This document shows positions 19,401 through 26,332 of a stretch of DNA of 64,000 nt, in pieces. The translations under genes and the position numbers were made by a program. Within the stretch, counting starts at the first letter, position 1. Each line of letters starts with the position of its first letter. Origin of the DNA: Acidobacterium sp. (GTDB lineage Bacteria > Acidobacteriota > Terriglobia > Terriglobales > Acidobacteriaceae); the NCBI GenBank assembly GCA_003166955.1, contig PMUI01000019.1:62001-126000 (forward strand), read 5' to 3'. The notes under the pieces were generated by a model, which worked only from the letters and a program-made list of their open reading frames with translations, searched no databases and was not told the origin of the DNA.

Positions 19401-19729
19401 GTGACCTGAGCCACCGCGTTGCCGATGTTGACGCCGGGTTGGAAAAATATCTTGACGACCGCGATGCCGGCGAGCGACTGCGACTCGGTGTGTTCGATGT
19501 CGTTGACGGTAGTGGTGAGCGAGCGCTCGCTGAGCGTGACAATGCGGCTCGCCATCTGGTCGGGCGAGAAGCCCGAGTAGTTCCAGAGCATGGTGACAAC
19601 TGGAATGTTGATGTTCGGGAAGATGTCCACCGGCATATTGACGATGGCCAGCGGACCCAGAATCATCAACAGAAGCGCGACTACGGCGAAGGTGTACGGC
19701 CGTCGCAGCGCTAGGCGGACTATCCACAT
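16445..19729 (-). CDS. RND family multidrug efflux inner-membrane pump
   Basis: 1094 residues, the expected size for an AcrB/MdtC-type proton-driven exporter. It begins MWIVRLALRRPYTFAVVALLL (TM1) and contains MPVDIFPNINIPVV, the TM4 block GGLALAVGILVDDATVEIENI whose paired Asp residues carry the proton path, and GQDFFPTVDSGQF at the start of the second half. A Gly/Ser/Pro-rich insertion (TPGSGAAGPTPANSSSYGAG) lies in the second periplasmic loop. Substrate class (drug, solvent, metal) cannot be read; the Met/Trp motifs of heavy-metal pumps are not evident. First gene of a three-gene operon with no adjacent regulator gene. Confidence 0.96.
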   Translation of the reverse strand: MWIVRLALRRPYTFAVVALLLMILGPLAIVNMPVDIFPNINIPVVTMLWNYSGFSPDQMASRIVTLSERSLTTTVNDIEHTESQSLAGIAVVKIFFQPGVNIGNAVAQVTAIAQAQLRQLPPGTTPPLVIQYNASSVPIIQLGLSGEGLSEMQLNDYGLNFIRTQLVTVPGAGIPYPYGGKQRQVQVDLNLPALQSKGLSPADVVSTIGAQNLILPAGTIKIGQFEYQLETNSAPVSIEGLNNLPIRQVNGAMVYIHDVAHVRNGFPPQTNIVRVDGQRAVLLSVIKTGDASTLNIVKGILAKADSLKSQLPPQFRIIPLADQSIFVRNSIDGVVHEAIIAACLTAIMILIFLGSWRSTLIVAVSIPLSILTSLLTLSALGETINIMTLGGLALAVGILVDDATVEIENINRNLEAGKAIEQAILDGAAQIAVPALVATISICIVFVPMFFLSGVAKYLFVPLAEAVVFAMLASYLLSRTVVPTMAKFLLREHDPQEGERKRQGRNPFTHFQLAFESRFEKIRSGYRRILELCMHHAAIFIVLFFVLSMGSAALLYPFLGQDFFPTVDSGQFKLHIRTRTGTRIEDTAALCDRIDNTIRQVIPKDELVTIIDNIGLPYSSINLSYSNSAPVGPGDADIQVSLAEKHHPTEEYVARLREILPQRFPGTQFYALPVDMVTQILNFGLPAPIDIQVVGPNQRGNLEFAQNLLNRIKYVPGTADMRIQQPFDNPRLQINVNRTMAQSTGLAQRDIAQSLLVATSGSFQTSPTFYLDPQNGVEYNVAVQSPQYALDTMQDLRNISVTPGSGAAGPTPANSSSYGAGLPPNWTGPVGGQPIQILGNVAAVDPGQEPATVTHYNITPVIDIYGNVVGIDLASVSKGIQRIVDQEQAHLPHGSRIVVRGQVQTMRTSFEGLLGGLVFSILLVYLLIVVNFQSWLDPFIIVCALPAAISGIVWFLFLTHTRLSVPALTGAIMCMGVATSNSILVITFAREQLEVNVGDAQLSALNAGFVRFRPVLMTALAMILGMIPMSLGLGDGGEQNAPLGRAVIGGLLFATVSTLFFVPTIFSVMHGRLERHRKEREARKHPSRQLVAGS

Positions 19730-19788
19730 ATCGCTTCAGATTCTCCTGCGGCGCGCGGCGTAGGCAACGGCCGTGGTACTCGGTACCG

Positions 19789-19809
19789 GAATGCGGGATT
19801 CTCGCATTC
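19789..19809. promoter_or_regulatory. Inverted repeat in RND operon leader
   Basis: GAATGCG, 7-base spacer, CGCATTC: a perfect 7-bp dyad about 60-80 bp upstream of the pump start codon. It could be an operator or a 5'-UTR hairpin. Confidence 0.4.
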
Positions 19810-19940
19810 GAGTGGGGCAGCAAATAGTTCGGATGATGTCCCGGAGAGAGTTTTCAAACGCGGTGCAACAGGGACACAAATCTCGCTGACAACAGTATCC
19901 ATCCTTCGCCTGTATCAGGGAATTTGCTGACAAAAGCTTT

Positions 19941-19956
19941 ACGTCTTCAAAGACGT
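19941..19956. promoter_or_regulatory. Palindromic candidate operator ACGTCTT-CA-AAGACGT
   Basis: A perfect 7+2+7 palindrome about 210-230 bp upstream of the pump ATG, in AT-richer DNA. Its size and symmetry suit a dimeric regulator such as a TetR-family repressor, but no regulator gene is adjacent, so the assignment to the efflux operon is inference. Confidence 0.4.
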
Positions 19957-20060
19957 TTGGACTTCCGAAAAAGACCTCGCAAGCCACGTTCTTTGCTTAT
20001 TCCATAGATGTTGACGAAGCAGTACCCGATGCAGTTTTCGCGAATGAATGCCCACTGCGG

Positions 20061-20825
20061 CTACATATTCATCTTTTTGAAAACCCGGCGAGGAATGCTG
20101 CGAACCACCAGCATAATGAGGGCCCAGAACGGCGGCACGTAGGCGACGTCCCTGCGTTTGTCGATGGCACGCACGATGTGCTTCGCCACCTGCGCGGGCT
20201 GGGCGAACAGAGGGCCCCTGGGCAGGTGCGCGGTCATCGGCGTGGCGACGAAGCCGGGCTTGATGGTGAGCACGTTCACGCCGGCGCGGTCGATGCGGTT
20301 GCGCACCCCATCGAGAAAAATGTTGAGACCGCCTTTCGATGCGCCGTAAACGTAGTTGCTTTTGCGCCCGCGATCGCCCGCAACCGAGGAGATTACGGCG
20401 ATGGTCCCGCGATGTTCGGCTTCGAAATAGTTGGCGAGCCAGGTAACGAGGGAGACGGCCGAAAGAAAATTGGTGTGCAGAATCGCTTCCGCGGCGGCAA
20501 AGTCTTTTTCGGCCTCGGCCTGGTCGCCGAGGACGCCGTGTGCGATCAACGCCACGTCCAGCCCGCCGAGCACAGTGACAGCCTGAGCCAGCATGGCAGG
20601 ATGCGCGCCCGTATCGTCGAGGTCCGCAACGAACGCGGTCGCTGCCGACGCACCGCGCGTCAGCAAATCGTCGCGGACAGCGGCTAATTTTTGCGCATTG
20701 CGGCCAACAAGGAAAAAAGACGCGTGCCGCTCGGCCAGTAGCCGGAGAGTGGCCTGCGCAATGGACGACGTGGCGCCGAGAGCGAGCACGCGCCTGGGAG
20801 CTGCAGCCGCGGGCCGATCAGCCAA
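20061..20825 (-). CDS. dprE2: Short-chain dehydrogenase, DprE2-like (decaprenylphosphoryl-2-keto-ribose reductase)
   Basis: 254 residues with a Rossmann-type N-terminus (VLALGATSSIAQATLRLLAERHASFFLVGRN), SSVAGDRGRKSNYVYGASKGGLN containing the catalytic Ser and YxxxK, and KPGFVATPMT. GATSSIAQ and the C-terminal basic tail match the DprE2 subgroup of SDRs. In mycobacteria DprE2 reduces the 2-keto intermediate to decaprenylphosphoryl-arabinose. Its start overlaps the dprE1 stop by 8 bp, so the two epimerase subunits are co-translated, which strongly supports the functional pairing. The actual lipid carrier in this organism is unknown. Confidence 0.82.
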   Translation of the reverse strand: MADRPAAAAPRRVLALGATSSIAQATLRLLAERHASFFLVGRNAQKLAAVRDDLLTRGASAATAFVADLDDTGAHPAMLAQAVTVLGGLDVALIAHGVLGDQAEAEKDFAAAEAILHTNFLSAVSLVTWLANYFEAEHRGTIAVISSVAGDRGRKSNYVYGASKGGLNIFLDGVRNRIDRAGVNVLTIKPGFVATPMTAHLPRGPLFAQPAQVAKHIVRAIDKRRDVAYVPPFWALIMLVVRSIPRRVFKKMNM

Positions 20826-22164
20826 CGAGCGGCCTCCGTCCGGTGACGCGCTGCCAGAACGCGGAGTCGAAACCCGGATCGACGTAGCGCGAGAATTCCT
20901 GCCACTGTGGGTAGAAGGCCTGAAATTGCTCCGGCGTCATGCGGGCGTCCTTGGCGGAATACATGCGGCCGCCGTGCTCGAGCGTGATGCGTGCGAGGCG
21001 GTCGACCAGATCGAAGCTGACGTCGCGGCGGATGGGAAAATCCAGCGCCAGCATGGGGCCCGGTTTGGGAAACGACATCATCCCCACGGAGGGGACGTCG
21101 CCGAAGAACTTGATGACCGCCAGGAACGACGCGAGGCCGGATTTGGTGATGGCTTTCAGGATTTCGATCATGCCCTCGCGGCCACTTTCGTGCGGCAGAA
21201 CATTCTGGAATTGCAGCAGTCCTTGTTTGCCGTAAATGCGATTCCAGTGGAGCACGGCGTCGAGCGGGTAGAAGAACGGTTCGTAATCGACGGGACCGAT
21301 TTTTTGTTTGCCCAGCTGCTTGTGGAAGTACAGCGAGTTGAAGGTGGCCATAGAGAAGCGGTTCAGCGCAAACTCGGGAAGGTCGATAGGGAAGGTCAGT
21401 TTCGGCTCTTTGCTTTTGGTCAGGGGACCGGGAGTCTCGGAGTGATCGCCCTGCATGAAGATGCCGCGCGCAAAGTTGTGGCCGGTGGAGACGCAGTCGA
21501 TCCAGGCGACCGTATATTCGCTGGCCGCGGCCTGTGAGAGCGCGAAGAACTCGTCGATGCCGTGAAATTTCTCGCCGCGGTATTCGATCTTGCGCGAAAC
21601 GATGGGGCGCAGGTGAATCTCAGCCCACGTGATAAGGCCGGTGAGCCCCATGCCTCCGATGGTGGCGGCGAACCACTCCGGGTTCTCGATTGGGCTGCAG
21701 ACGAAGCGGGCGCCGTCGGAGCGAACCAGCTCGAACCGGAGAACGTGACGGCCGAAGGTGCCGGCCACGTGATGATTCTTGCCGTGAATGTCGTTGGCAA
21801 TTGCGCCACCGACTGTTACATATTTGGTGCCCGGCGTGACAGGAAGGAAAAACCCTCGGGGAACGGCGAAGGCGAGGATCTGCTGCAGCGAGACACCGGC
21901 TTCGCAGCGGAGCATGCCGGTGGCCGCGTCGAAATGCACGAGCCGATCCATCCCGGAAGTCTCCAGCAGCGTCCCGTTTTCAAGCAGACAGACGTCGCCA
22001 TAGCTGCGGCCCAGTCCGACCGGCAGTTGTTTGCTGGCCGGCGGGTGCTGCAGTGGAAAATCGGCCGCCCAGTGCAGCGGAACCACGTCGGCCTGCAATT
22101 TGGGATAGCGGCCCCACGATTCGAAGCGCGGAGCCTGTTCTTCATTACTGCCGGAATTATCCAT
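20818..22164 (-). CDS. dprE1: FAD-dependent oxidase, DprE1-like (decaprenylphosphoryl-ribose 2'-oxidase)
   Basis: 448 residues from the ATG at 22164; an in-frame start at 22203 would overlap ubiA by 23 bp. The FAD-binding PCMH domain has LPVGLGRSYGDVCL and PVTPGTKYVTVGGAIANDIHGKNHH. The C-terminal half (FLAVIKFFG, SFPKPGPMLALDFPIR, GGRMYSAKDARMTPEQFQAFYP) aligns well with the mycobacterial enzyme as I recall it, including the Lys of the AKD motif. The residue at the position of M. tuberculosis Cys387, the benzothiazinone target, is Ala. It oxidises the ribose 2'-OH of a polyprenyl-phosphoryl ribose. Middle gene of a three-gene pathway operon. Confidence 0.85.
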   Translation of the reverse strand: MDNSGSNEEQAPRFESWGRYPKLQADVVPLHWAADFPLQHPPASKQLPVGLGRSYGDVCLLENGTLLETSGMDRLVHFDAATGMLRCEAGVSLQQILAFAVPRGFFLPVTPGTKYVTVGGAIANDIHGKNHHVAGTFGRHVLRFELVRSDGARFVCSPIENPEWFAATIGGMGLTGLITWAEIHLRPIVSRKIEYRGEKFHGIDEFFALSQAAASEYTVAWIDCVSTGHNFARGIFMQGDHSETPGPLTKSKEPKLTFPIDLPEFALNRFSMATFNSLYFHKQLGKQKIGPVDYEPFFYPLDAVLHWNRIYGKQGLLQFQNVLPHESGREGMIEILKAITKSGLASFLAVIKFFGDVPSVGMMSFPKPGPMLALDFPIRRDVSFDLVDRLARITLEHGGRMYSAKDARMTPEQFQAFYPQWQEFSRYVDPGFDSAFWQRVTGRRPLVG

Positions 22165-22180
22165 GGGTTCGCTTTCTGCG

Positions 22181-23653
22181 CTACAAGGCGGCAAGAGCTG
22201 CAATCGCCGCGACCGCCGCGCCAGTCAGCAAACTGATGCGATCGGTCACGGCAAAAATGACCGGATCTTCGTCAAGCTCGCCGCGCGAGGCGAGGAGCCA
22301 GACGCGGCTGAGCCAGAAGATCATAAGAGGCGTGATGAGCCACAGCCGTGTGGAATGGCGATAGAGGCCGCTGACGTGTTCGCCGATGTAGAACGAGAAC
22401 ACGACGACCGCGGCGTAGGCGCTCGAGGTGCCAAAACTGCGCAGCTGCTCTATGTCGCCCAGCAGATAACCGCGGCCATTGGCGATGGCCTGACCGCGAG
22501 CTCGCGCGTTCTGCAATTCGCTGAAGCGCTTCACCATGGCGAGGCTCAGAAACAGGAAAACCGAAAACGCCGCCAGCCACGGGGAGATGTCGACGTTCGT
22601 GGCCGCGGCCCCGGCCAGCATGCGGACCGTATAAAGCCCGGAGAGCACGATGACGTCAACCAGAACGGCGCGCTTGAGGACGAGCGAATAGGAAAGCGTC
22701 CCCACCAGATAGAGGAAGAGCCAAAGCAGGAATCCGCGGGGAAGCAGGGTGGCGGCGATGGCGATCGAGCTGCCGAGCAGGGCAGCGCTGGTCAGCACGC
22801 CCGTGAGCACGGATAGATCGCCCGCCGCGAAGGGCCGCGTCCGCTTGCGCGGGTGCCGCCGGTCCGATTCAATGTCGAGCAGATCGTTGGCGATGTAGGT
22901 GGCCGACGCGCAGAGACTGAAGCTGACGAAGGCGATTGCCGCATCCGCAAACGCTGAGGCGCGGAGCACGTGCGCCAGCAGCATGGGCACGAAGATGAGG
23001 ATGTTCTTCGCCCACTGATGGAGGCGGATGGCCTTCAGCAGAGCCTTCGCCGGTGAAGCTCGATCCTCGAATTCGCGCTCGACGGTGACCCCGCGCGAAT
23101 GCAGCCGTGCGCGCAGAGCCGGAGCGGGATTGGCAATCATCGCCGTTCCAGCATGCTGCAGCAGAGGCAGATCGGGGCCGGCGTTGCCGATGTAGTCGTA
23201 GCCCTCGTCGCCGAAGGTTTTGCGCAGTCCTTCGAGCTTGTTGCCGGCGGTCAGATTCGTTTTGCCGTCGCTGGCCAGCACGCCCTCGAACAGGCCCAGA
23301 TGAGCGGCGACGCGCTCCGCCAGTTGCTGGTCTGCGCCGGTGGCCAGATAAAGCTTGCGCCCCTCGCCGCGCTCGACTTCGAGGAACTCCACGACCGACC
23401 GGTTGTAAGGCAGATGGCGAACGTCCAGGGAGACGCGCGCGCCGACCTCGGCCTTCACAGCAGCTTTGCCACGCAGGAGCCAGAGGGGAAACTGCAGCGC
23501 GTCGAGCGGGCGGCTGCGCAGCAGGACCAGCAGCGAGTCCATCAGCGTGTCGCTTTTGACCAGAGTGCCGTCCAGGTCGACGCAGAGAGGCCGCCGCGAC
23601 ACGGCAGGCGTCAACTGCTCGAGGGACGACTGGTTCAAGGAAATCTCTCCCAT
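22181..23653 (-). CDS. HAD phosphatase-UbiA prenyl-phosphate phosphoribosyltransferase fusion
   Basis: 490 residues. The N-terminal half is a HAD-superfamily hydrolase (LCVDLDGTLVKSDTLMDSL with the nucleophile Asp and DxDGT; YLATGADQQ; YIGNAGPDLPLL). The C-terminal half is a UbiA polytopic transferase with RLHQWAKNILIF, NDLLDIESDRRHPRKRTRPFA (the Asp-rich prenyl-phosphate and Mg site, given in part) and about eight membrane spans. This half resembles mycobacterial Rv3806c, which moves phosphoribose from PRPP to decaprenyl phosphate; the HAD half could remove the 5-phosphate. The ATG at 23653 is preferred to a TTG at 23668. It heads the operon with dprE1 and dprE2. Confidence 0.85.
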   Translation of the reverse strand: MGEISLNQSSLEQLTPAVSRRPLCVDLDGTLVKSDTLMDSLLVLLRSRPLDALQFPLWLLRGKAAVKAEVGARVSLDVRHLPYNRSVVEFLEVERGEGRKLYLATGADQQLAERVAAHLGLFEGVLASDGKTNLTAGNKLEGLRKTFGDEGYDYIGNAGPDLPLLQHAGTAMIANPAPALRARLHSRGVTVEREFEDRASPAKALLKAIRLHQWAKNILIFVPMLLAHVLRASAFADAAIAFVSFSLCASATYIANDLLDIESDRRHPRKRTRPFAAGDLSVLTGVLTSAALLGSSIAIAATLLPRGFLLWLFLYLVGTLSYSLVLKRAVLVDVIVLSGLYTVRMLAGAAATNVDISPWLAAFSVFLFLSLAMVKRFSELQNARARGQAIANGRGYLLGDIEQLRSFGTSSAYAAVVVFSFYIGEHVSGLYRHSTRLWLITPLMIFWLSRVWLLASRGELDEDPVIFAVTDRISLLTGAAVAAIAALAAL

Positions 23654-23843
23654 GGCTGCTGGATACAAAACCGAGTGAACGGAGCCGTAAATGCGGCGGG
23701 CGGCTCGTCACACCATTGCGGACGAGATCGTAGGAATTCAGGCCAAGTATAGCATCGCGCCTTCGCAAATCCGGCGCTCGCGAACCGGCGTCGGCACGCA
23801 GTCGGAAGACTCATCCACGCTGCATCGACCGGCTCTCGGAACT

Positions 23844-25628
23844 TCAGTGTGCGACGGAATTCTCCAGATCCGGCTGGTGCGATTCAGAAACCTTGTCGAC
23901 CCGCCGCTCCGGGAAATAGGCATTGATGATGTACTGCTCGAGCATGCGCTGCGTGTTGAAGAACGAGCCGTTCAGCGCGATGGTGGAGCGCATGATGCGC
24001 CGCCACTGGCCGGTGTCCTTGTAATAGAAGGGAAGAATCACCTTCTCCAGATGATCGTAGAGGGATCGAGCCTCGCCCGCGTCGTCGTCATGGTCGTCGA
24101 TGGCCCACCCGGTGACGCCTTCAATCCAACCTTCAATCCACCAGCCATCCAGAACGCTCAGGCTCGGCACGCCGTTCAGCGCGGCCTTCATGCCGCTGGT
24201 GCCCGAAGCTTCGTAAGGACGACGCGGCGTATTCAGCCACAAATCGACGCCGCCGGTCAGCAGCGCGCCGAGCTTCCACTCGTAGTTTTCCAGGTAGACC
24301 ACTTGCAGCGGCGTTTCGCGCAGTTCCCTGGCCAGTTCAATCACGCGGCGGATCTTCGCCTTGCCCGGTTCGTCAGCGGGATGCGCCTTGCCGGCGTAGA
24401 CGATTTGCATGCCCCCGAATTTCTCCGCGGTCTTCAACAGGCGTTCGGGATCGGTAAAGAGCAGATCGGCGCGCTTATAGGTGGCGGCGCGGCGCGCGAA
24501 GCCAAGGGTGAATACCTCTGTCTTCATCTCGACGCCGCTGGCGGCCTGCACAGCCTCGATCAGCGCCTTCTTCGATGCGGCGTGGGCTTCGACAATTTCG
24601 TTCTCAGGAATGTCGATGGCGTAGCGCAGGGTGACATTATCCTGACGCCACCGCGGCAGGTGCTTGTCGAACAGTGCCTGGACCGAAGGCGCGGTCCACG
24701 TGCCGGCGTGCACGCCGTTGGTGATGGCGTCGATGGTGTACTCCGGAAACATCTCCCGCGAAACTTTGCCGTGCTGCATGGCCACGCCGTTCACGAAGCG
24801 CGAAAAGCGCAGGGCAACGTAGGTCATGTTGAGCAGGCCGTCGTGGAAACAGCCGAAGCGCTCCAGCATGCCGGCACGCTCCGCGCCGAGGATGCGATAG
24901 GCCTGCTCGCCGGAGAACCGGTCGTGGCCCGCGGGCACCGGCGTGTGCGTCGTGAAGACGCAGCGGCGGCGGACGGCCTCCAGGTTTCGCTCGGTGGCGG
25001 TCTGCAGCCCGGCTCCGTGCAGCTCCTGCTCCAGAACCGGAATGGTCAGCAGCGCGGCGTGCCCTTCGTTCATGTGATACACAGCCGGTTCGTACTCCAG
25101 CGCGCGCAGCAGGCGGGCCCCGCCGATCCCAAGGATGGCTTCCTGACGCAGACGATAATCCGCGTCGCCGCCGTAAAGCTGATCGGTGATGTTGCGATCC
25201 TTCGGGTCGTTCTGGTCAAGATCCGTGTCGAGGAAATAAATGGGAATCCGATGCCCGGTAACGCCTTCCAGTTCGTAGCGCCAGCCGCGGATCGCAACCG
25301 GCCGGCCTTCCAGCGTCACCGTCACAATGGGCTCTTCGGCGGCCAGCGTGGTTTCCGGACTCCAGGGCTGCGGCGATTCGGTCTGCAGGCCGGCAGTGGG
25401 ATCAAGGTGCTGCCGGAAGTAGCCCTTGCGATGGGCGAGCGTGACCGCGGCCAGCGGCAGACCCAAGTCCGCCGCAGCTCGAAGAGTATCGCCGGCCAGG
25501 ACCCCCAAACCACCGCTGTACGTGGGGAATTCCGGCATCACGGCGATTTCCATGGAGAAGTAGGCGACGATGCCGCCCTCGCCTGGTTCTTCCGGGGAAA
25601 AGTACTGGGAACGGTTAATAAAGCGCAT
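23844..25628 (-). CDS. glgP: Alpha-glucan phosphorylase, short GT35 type
   Basis: Phosphorolyses alpha-1,4-glucans to glucose-1-phosphate. The 594 residues are shorter than classic GlgP (about 800) and match the alpha-glucan family phosphorylases without the DUF3417 N-terminal domain. It starts IVAYFSMEIAVMPEFPTYSGGLGVLAGD, has VYHMNEGHAAL, CVFTTHTPVPAGHDRF, TLGFARRAATYKRADLLF and the PLP-lysine block YEASGTSGMKAALNGVPSLSVLDGWW. It stands alone on the minus strand; galU and galK elsewhere in the window share the sugar-phosphate theme. Confidence 0.92.
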   Translation of the reverse strand: MRFINRSQYFSPEEPGEGGIVAYFSMEIAVMPEFPTYSGGLGVLAGDTLRAAADLGLPLAAVTLAHRKGYFRQHLDPTAGLQTESPQPWSPETTLAAEEPIVTVTLEGRPVAIRGWRYELEGVTGHRIPIYFLDTDLDQNDPKDRNITDQLYGGDADYRLRQEAILGIGGARLLRALEYEPAVYHMNEGHAALLTIPVLEQELHGAGLQTATERNLEAVRRRCVFTTHTPVPAGHDRFSGEQAYRILGAERAGMLERFGCFHDGLLNMTYVALRFSRFVNGVAMQHGKVSREMFPEYTIDAITNGVHAGTWTAPSVQALFDKHLPRWRQDNVTLRYAIDIPENEIVEAHAASKKALIEAVQAASGVEMKTEVFTLGFARRAATYKRADLLFTDPERLLKTAEKFGGMQIVYAGKAHPADEPGKAKIRRVIELARELRETPLQVVYLENYEWKLGALLTGGVDLWLNTPRRPYEASGTSGMKAALNGVPSLSVLDGWWIEGWIEGVTGWAIDDHDDDAGEARSLYDHLEKVILPFYYKDTGQWRRIMRSTIALNGSFFNTQRMLEQYIINAYFPERRVDKVSESHQPDLENSVAH

Positions 25629-25834
25629 CGGTTAAACGATTTCTCCGGCCTTGTCTCAAGCGCCTGCCCTTCAGGATAACAATCTCTGCTTCAGACATGT
25701 ATCCCTCGTCGGGCATCTGGCACTCGTCAGGCATCTGGCGCGGCACCGGCCCTCGTGATTGTTACATCGGGGTCAAAAGCGTCGATATGACCCTTCTGTG
25801 GAATACTGCCATGCCTTCCCGGATCGCCAGTCCA
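25629..25834. other. Intergenic region between glgP and DinB gene
   Basis: No credible gene in 206 bp. It contains an 18-bp tandem duplication (25705-25740) and otherwise presumably the glgP promoter. Confidence 0.4.
25705..25740. repeat. Tandem direct repeat, 2 x 18 bp
   Basis: CTCGTCGGGCATCTGGCA is followed at once by a second unit with two base changes. It lies upstream of glgP, about 80 bp from its start codon. Confidence 0.6.
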
Positions 25835-26317
25835 TTACGAGGGACGCTCGTCGCCCGAAGGCCCATAGATTGGCGGGACCTTACTGCCCATCGGCCGCAG
25901 GTAGGTCGTCAGCTGGCCGCGATGGTGGATCGCGTCGAACAAAATGAACCAGAGGAACGTCCCGGCGGGCTGCTCGGAGACCACCTTGCCATTGACATAA
26001 AAACTTGCCGTTCGATTCCACGCCTCGTCGTCCATGGCCGCCACGCGCTCCGTCAGTTCGCTGGACCACTGCTCGAAAAGCTGAATAATTTCCGGGAGCG
26101 GCGGCGGCGGTTCGGATTTCCACTCCGCCCGATGGTTCCTGACCACATCAAGACAGGAGCGCAGCTCCCAGGTCAGGGTCCAGGCAATCTGCTGCGCCGA
26201 AGGAGACCGGTCGTGCGGCTTGTAGCCTGCCTGGTCCGCGGGCAGCGCTTTGAGCACCTTCAGGAATACGGGTACCTCGGTGCGGCGGCGCTCCAGATAA
26301 AACTCACGCAGTGTCAT
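25835..26317 (-). CDS. DinB family protein
   Basis: 160 residues with the four-helix DinB/YfiT fold pattern. The metal-binding histidine region is FDAIHHRGQLTTYLRPMGSKVPPIYGPSGDE, the common DinB C-terminal signature, and SAQQIAWTLTWELRSC is the first helix, although the usual first His is not evident there. DinB proteins are thiol-dependent metal enzymes or of unknown function; this one cannot be assigned. It starts 15 bp downstream of galK on the same strand, so it is probably cotranscribed. Confidence 0.88.
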   Translation of the reverse strand: MTLREFYLERRRTEVPVFLKVLKALPADQAGYKPHDRSPSAQQIAWTLTWELRSCLDVVRNHRAEWKSEPPPPLPEIIQLFEQWSSELTERVAAMDDEAWNRTASFYVNGKVVSEQPAGTFLWFILFDAIHHRGQLTTYLRPMGSKVPPIYGPSGDERPS

Positions 26318-26332
26318 TCCTGGTTTCTCCTT

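Larger units (their letters stand above)
19730..20060. other. 331-bp intergenic region upstream of the RND operon
   Basis: No credible gene. It holds the promoter region of the RND operon and the 3' end of the dprE2 transcript. Two inverted repeats stand out (19789-19809 and 19941-19956) and are listed separately. The segment is visibly more AT-rich than the flanking coding DNA. Confidence 0.6.

Noticed and set aside
17051-19714. 887-residue open frame on the + strand opposite the RND pump
   Set aside because: It mirrors the coding frame of a strongly supported pump gene; the sequence is rich in Asp, Arg, Gly and His without any domain. Long antisense frames are expected from GC-rich codon bias. 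The same applies to antisense frames at 13780-15150, 23691-25679, 33252-34865, 44657-46234 and 59239-60561.
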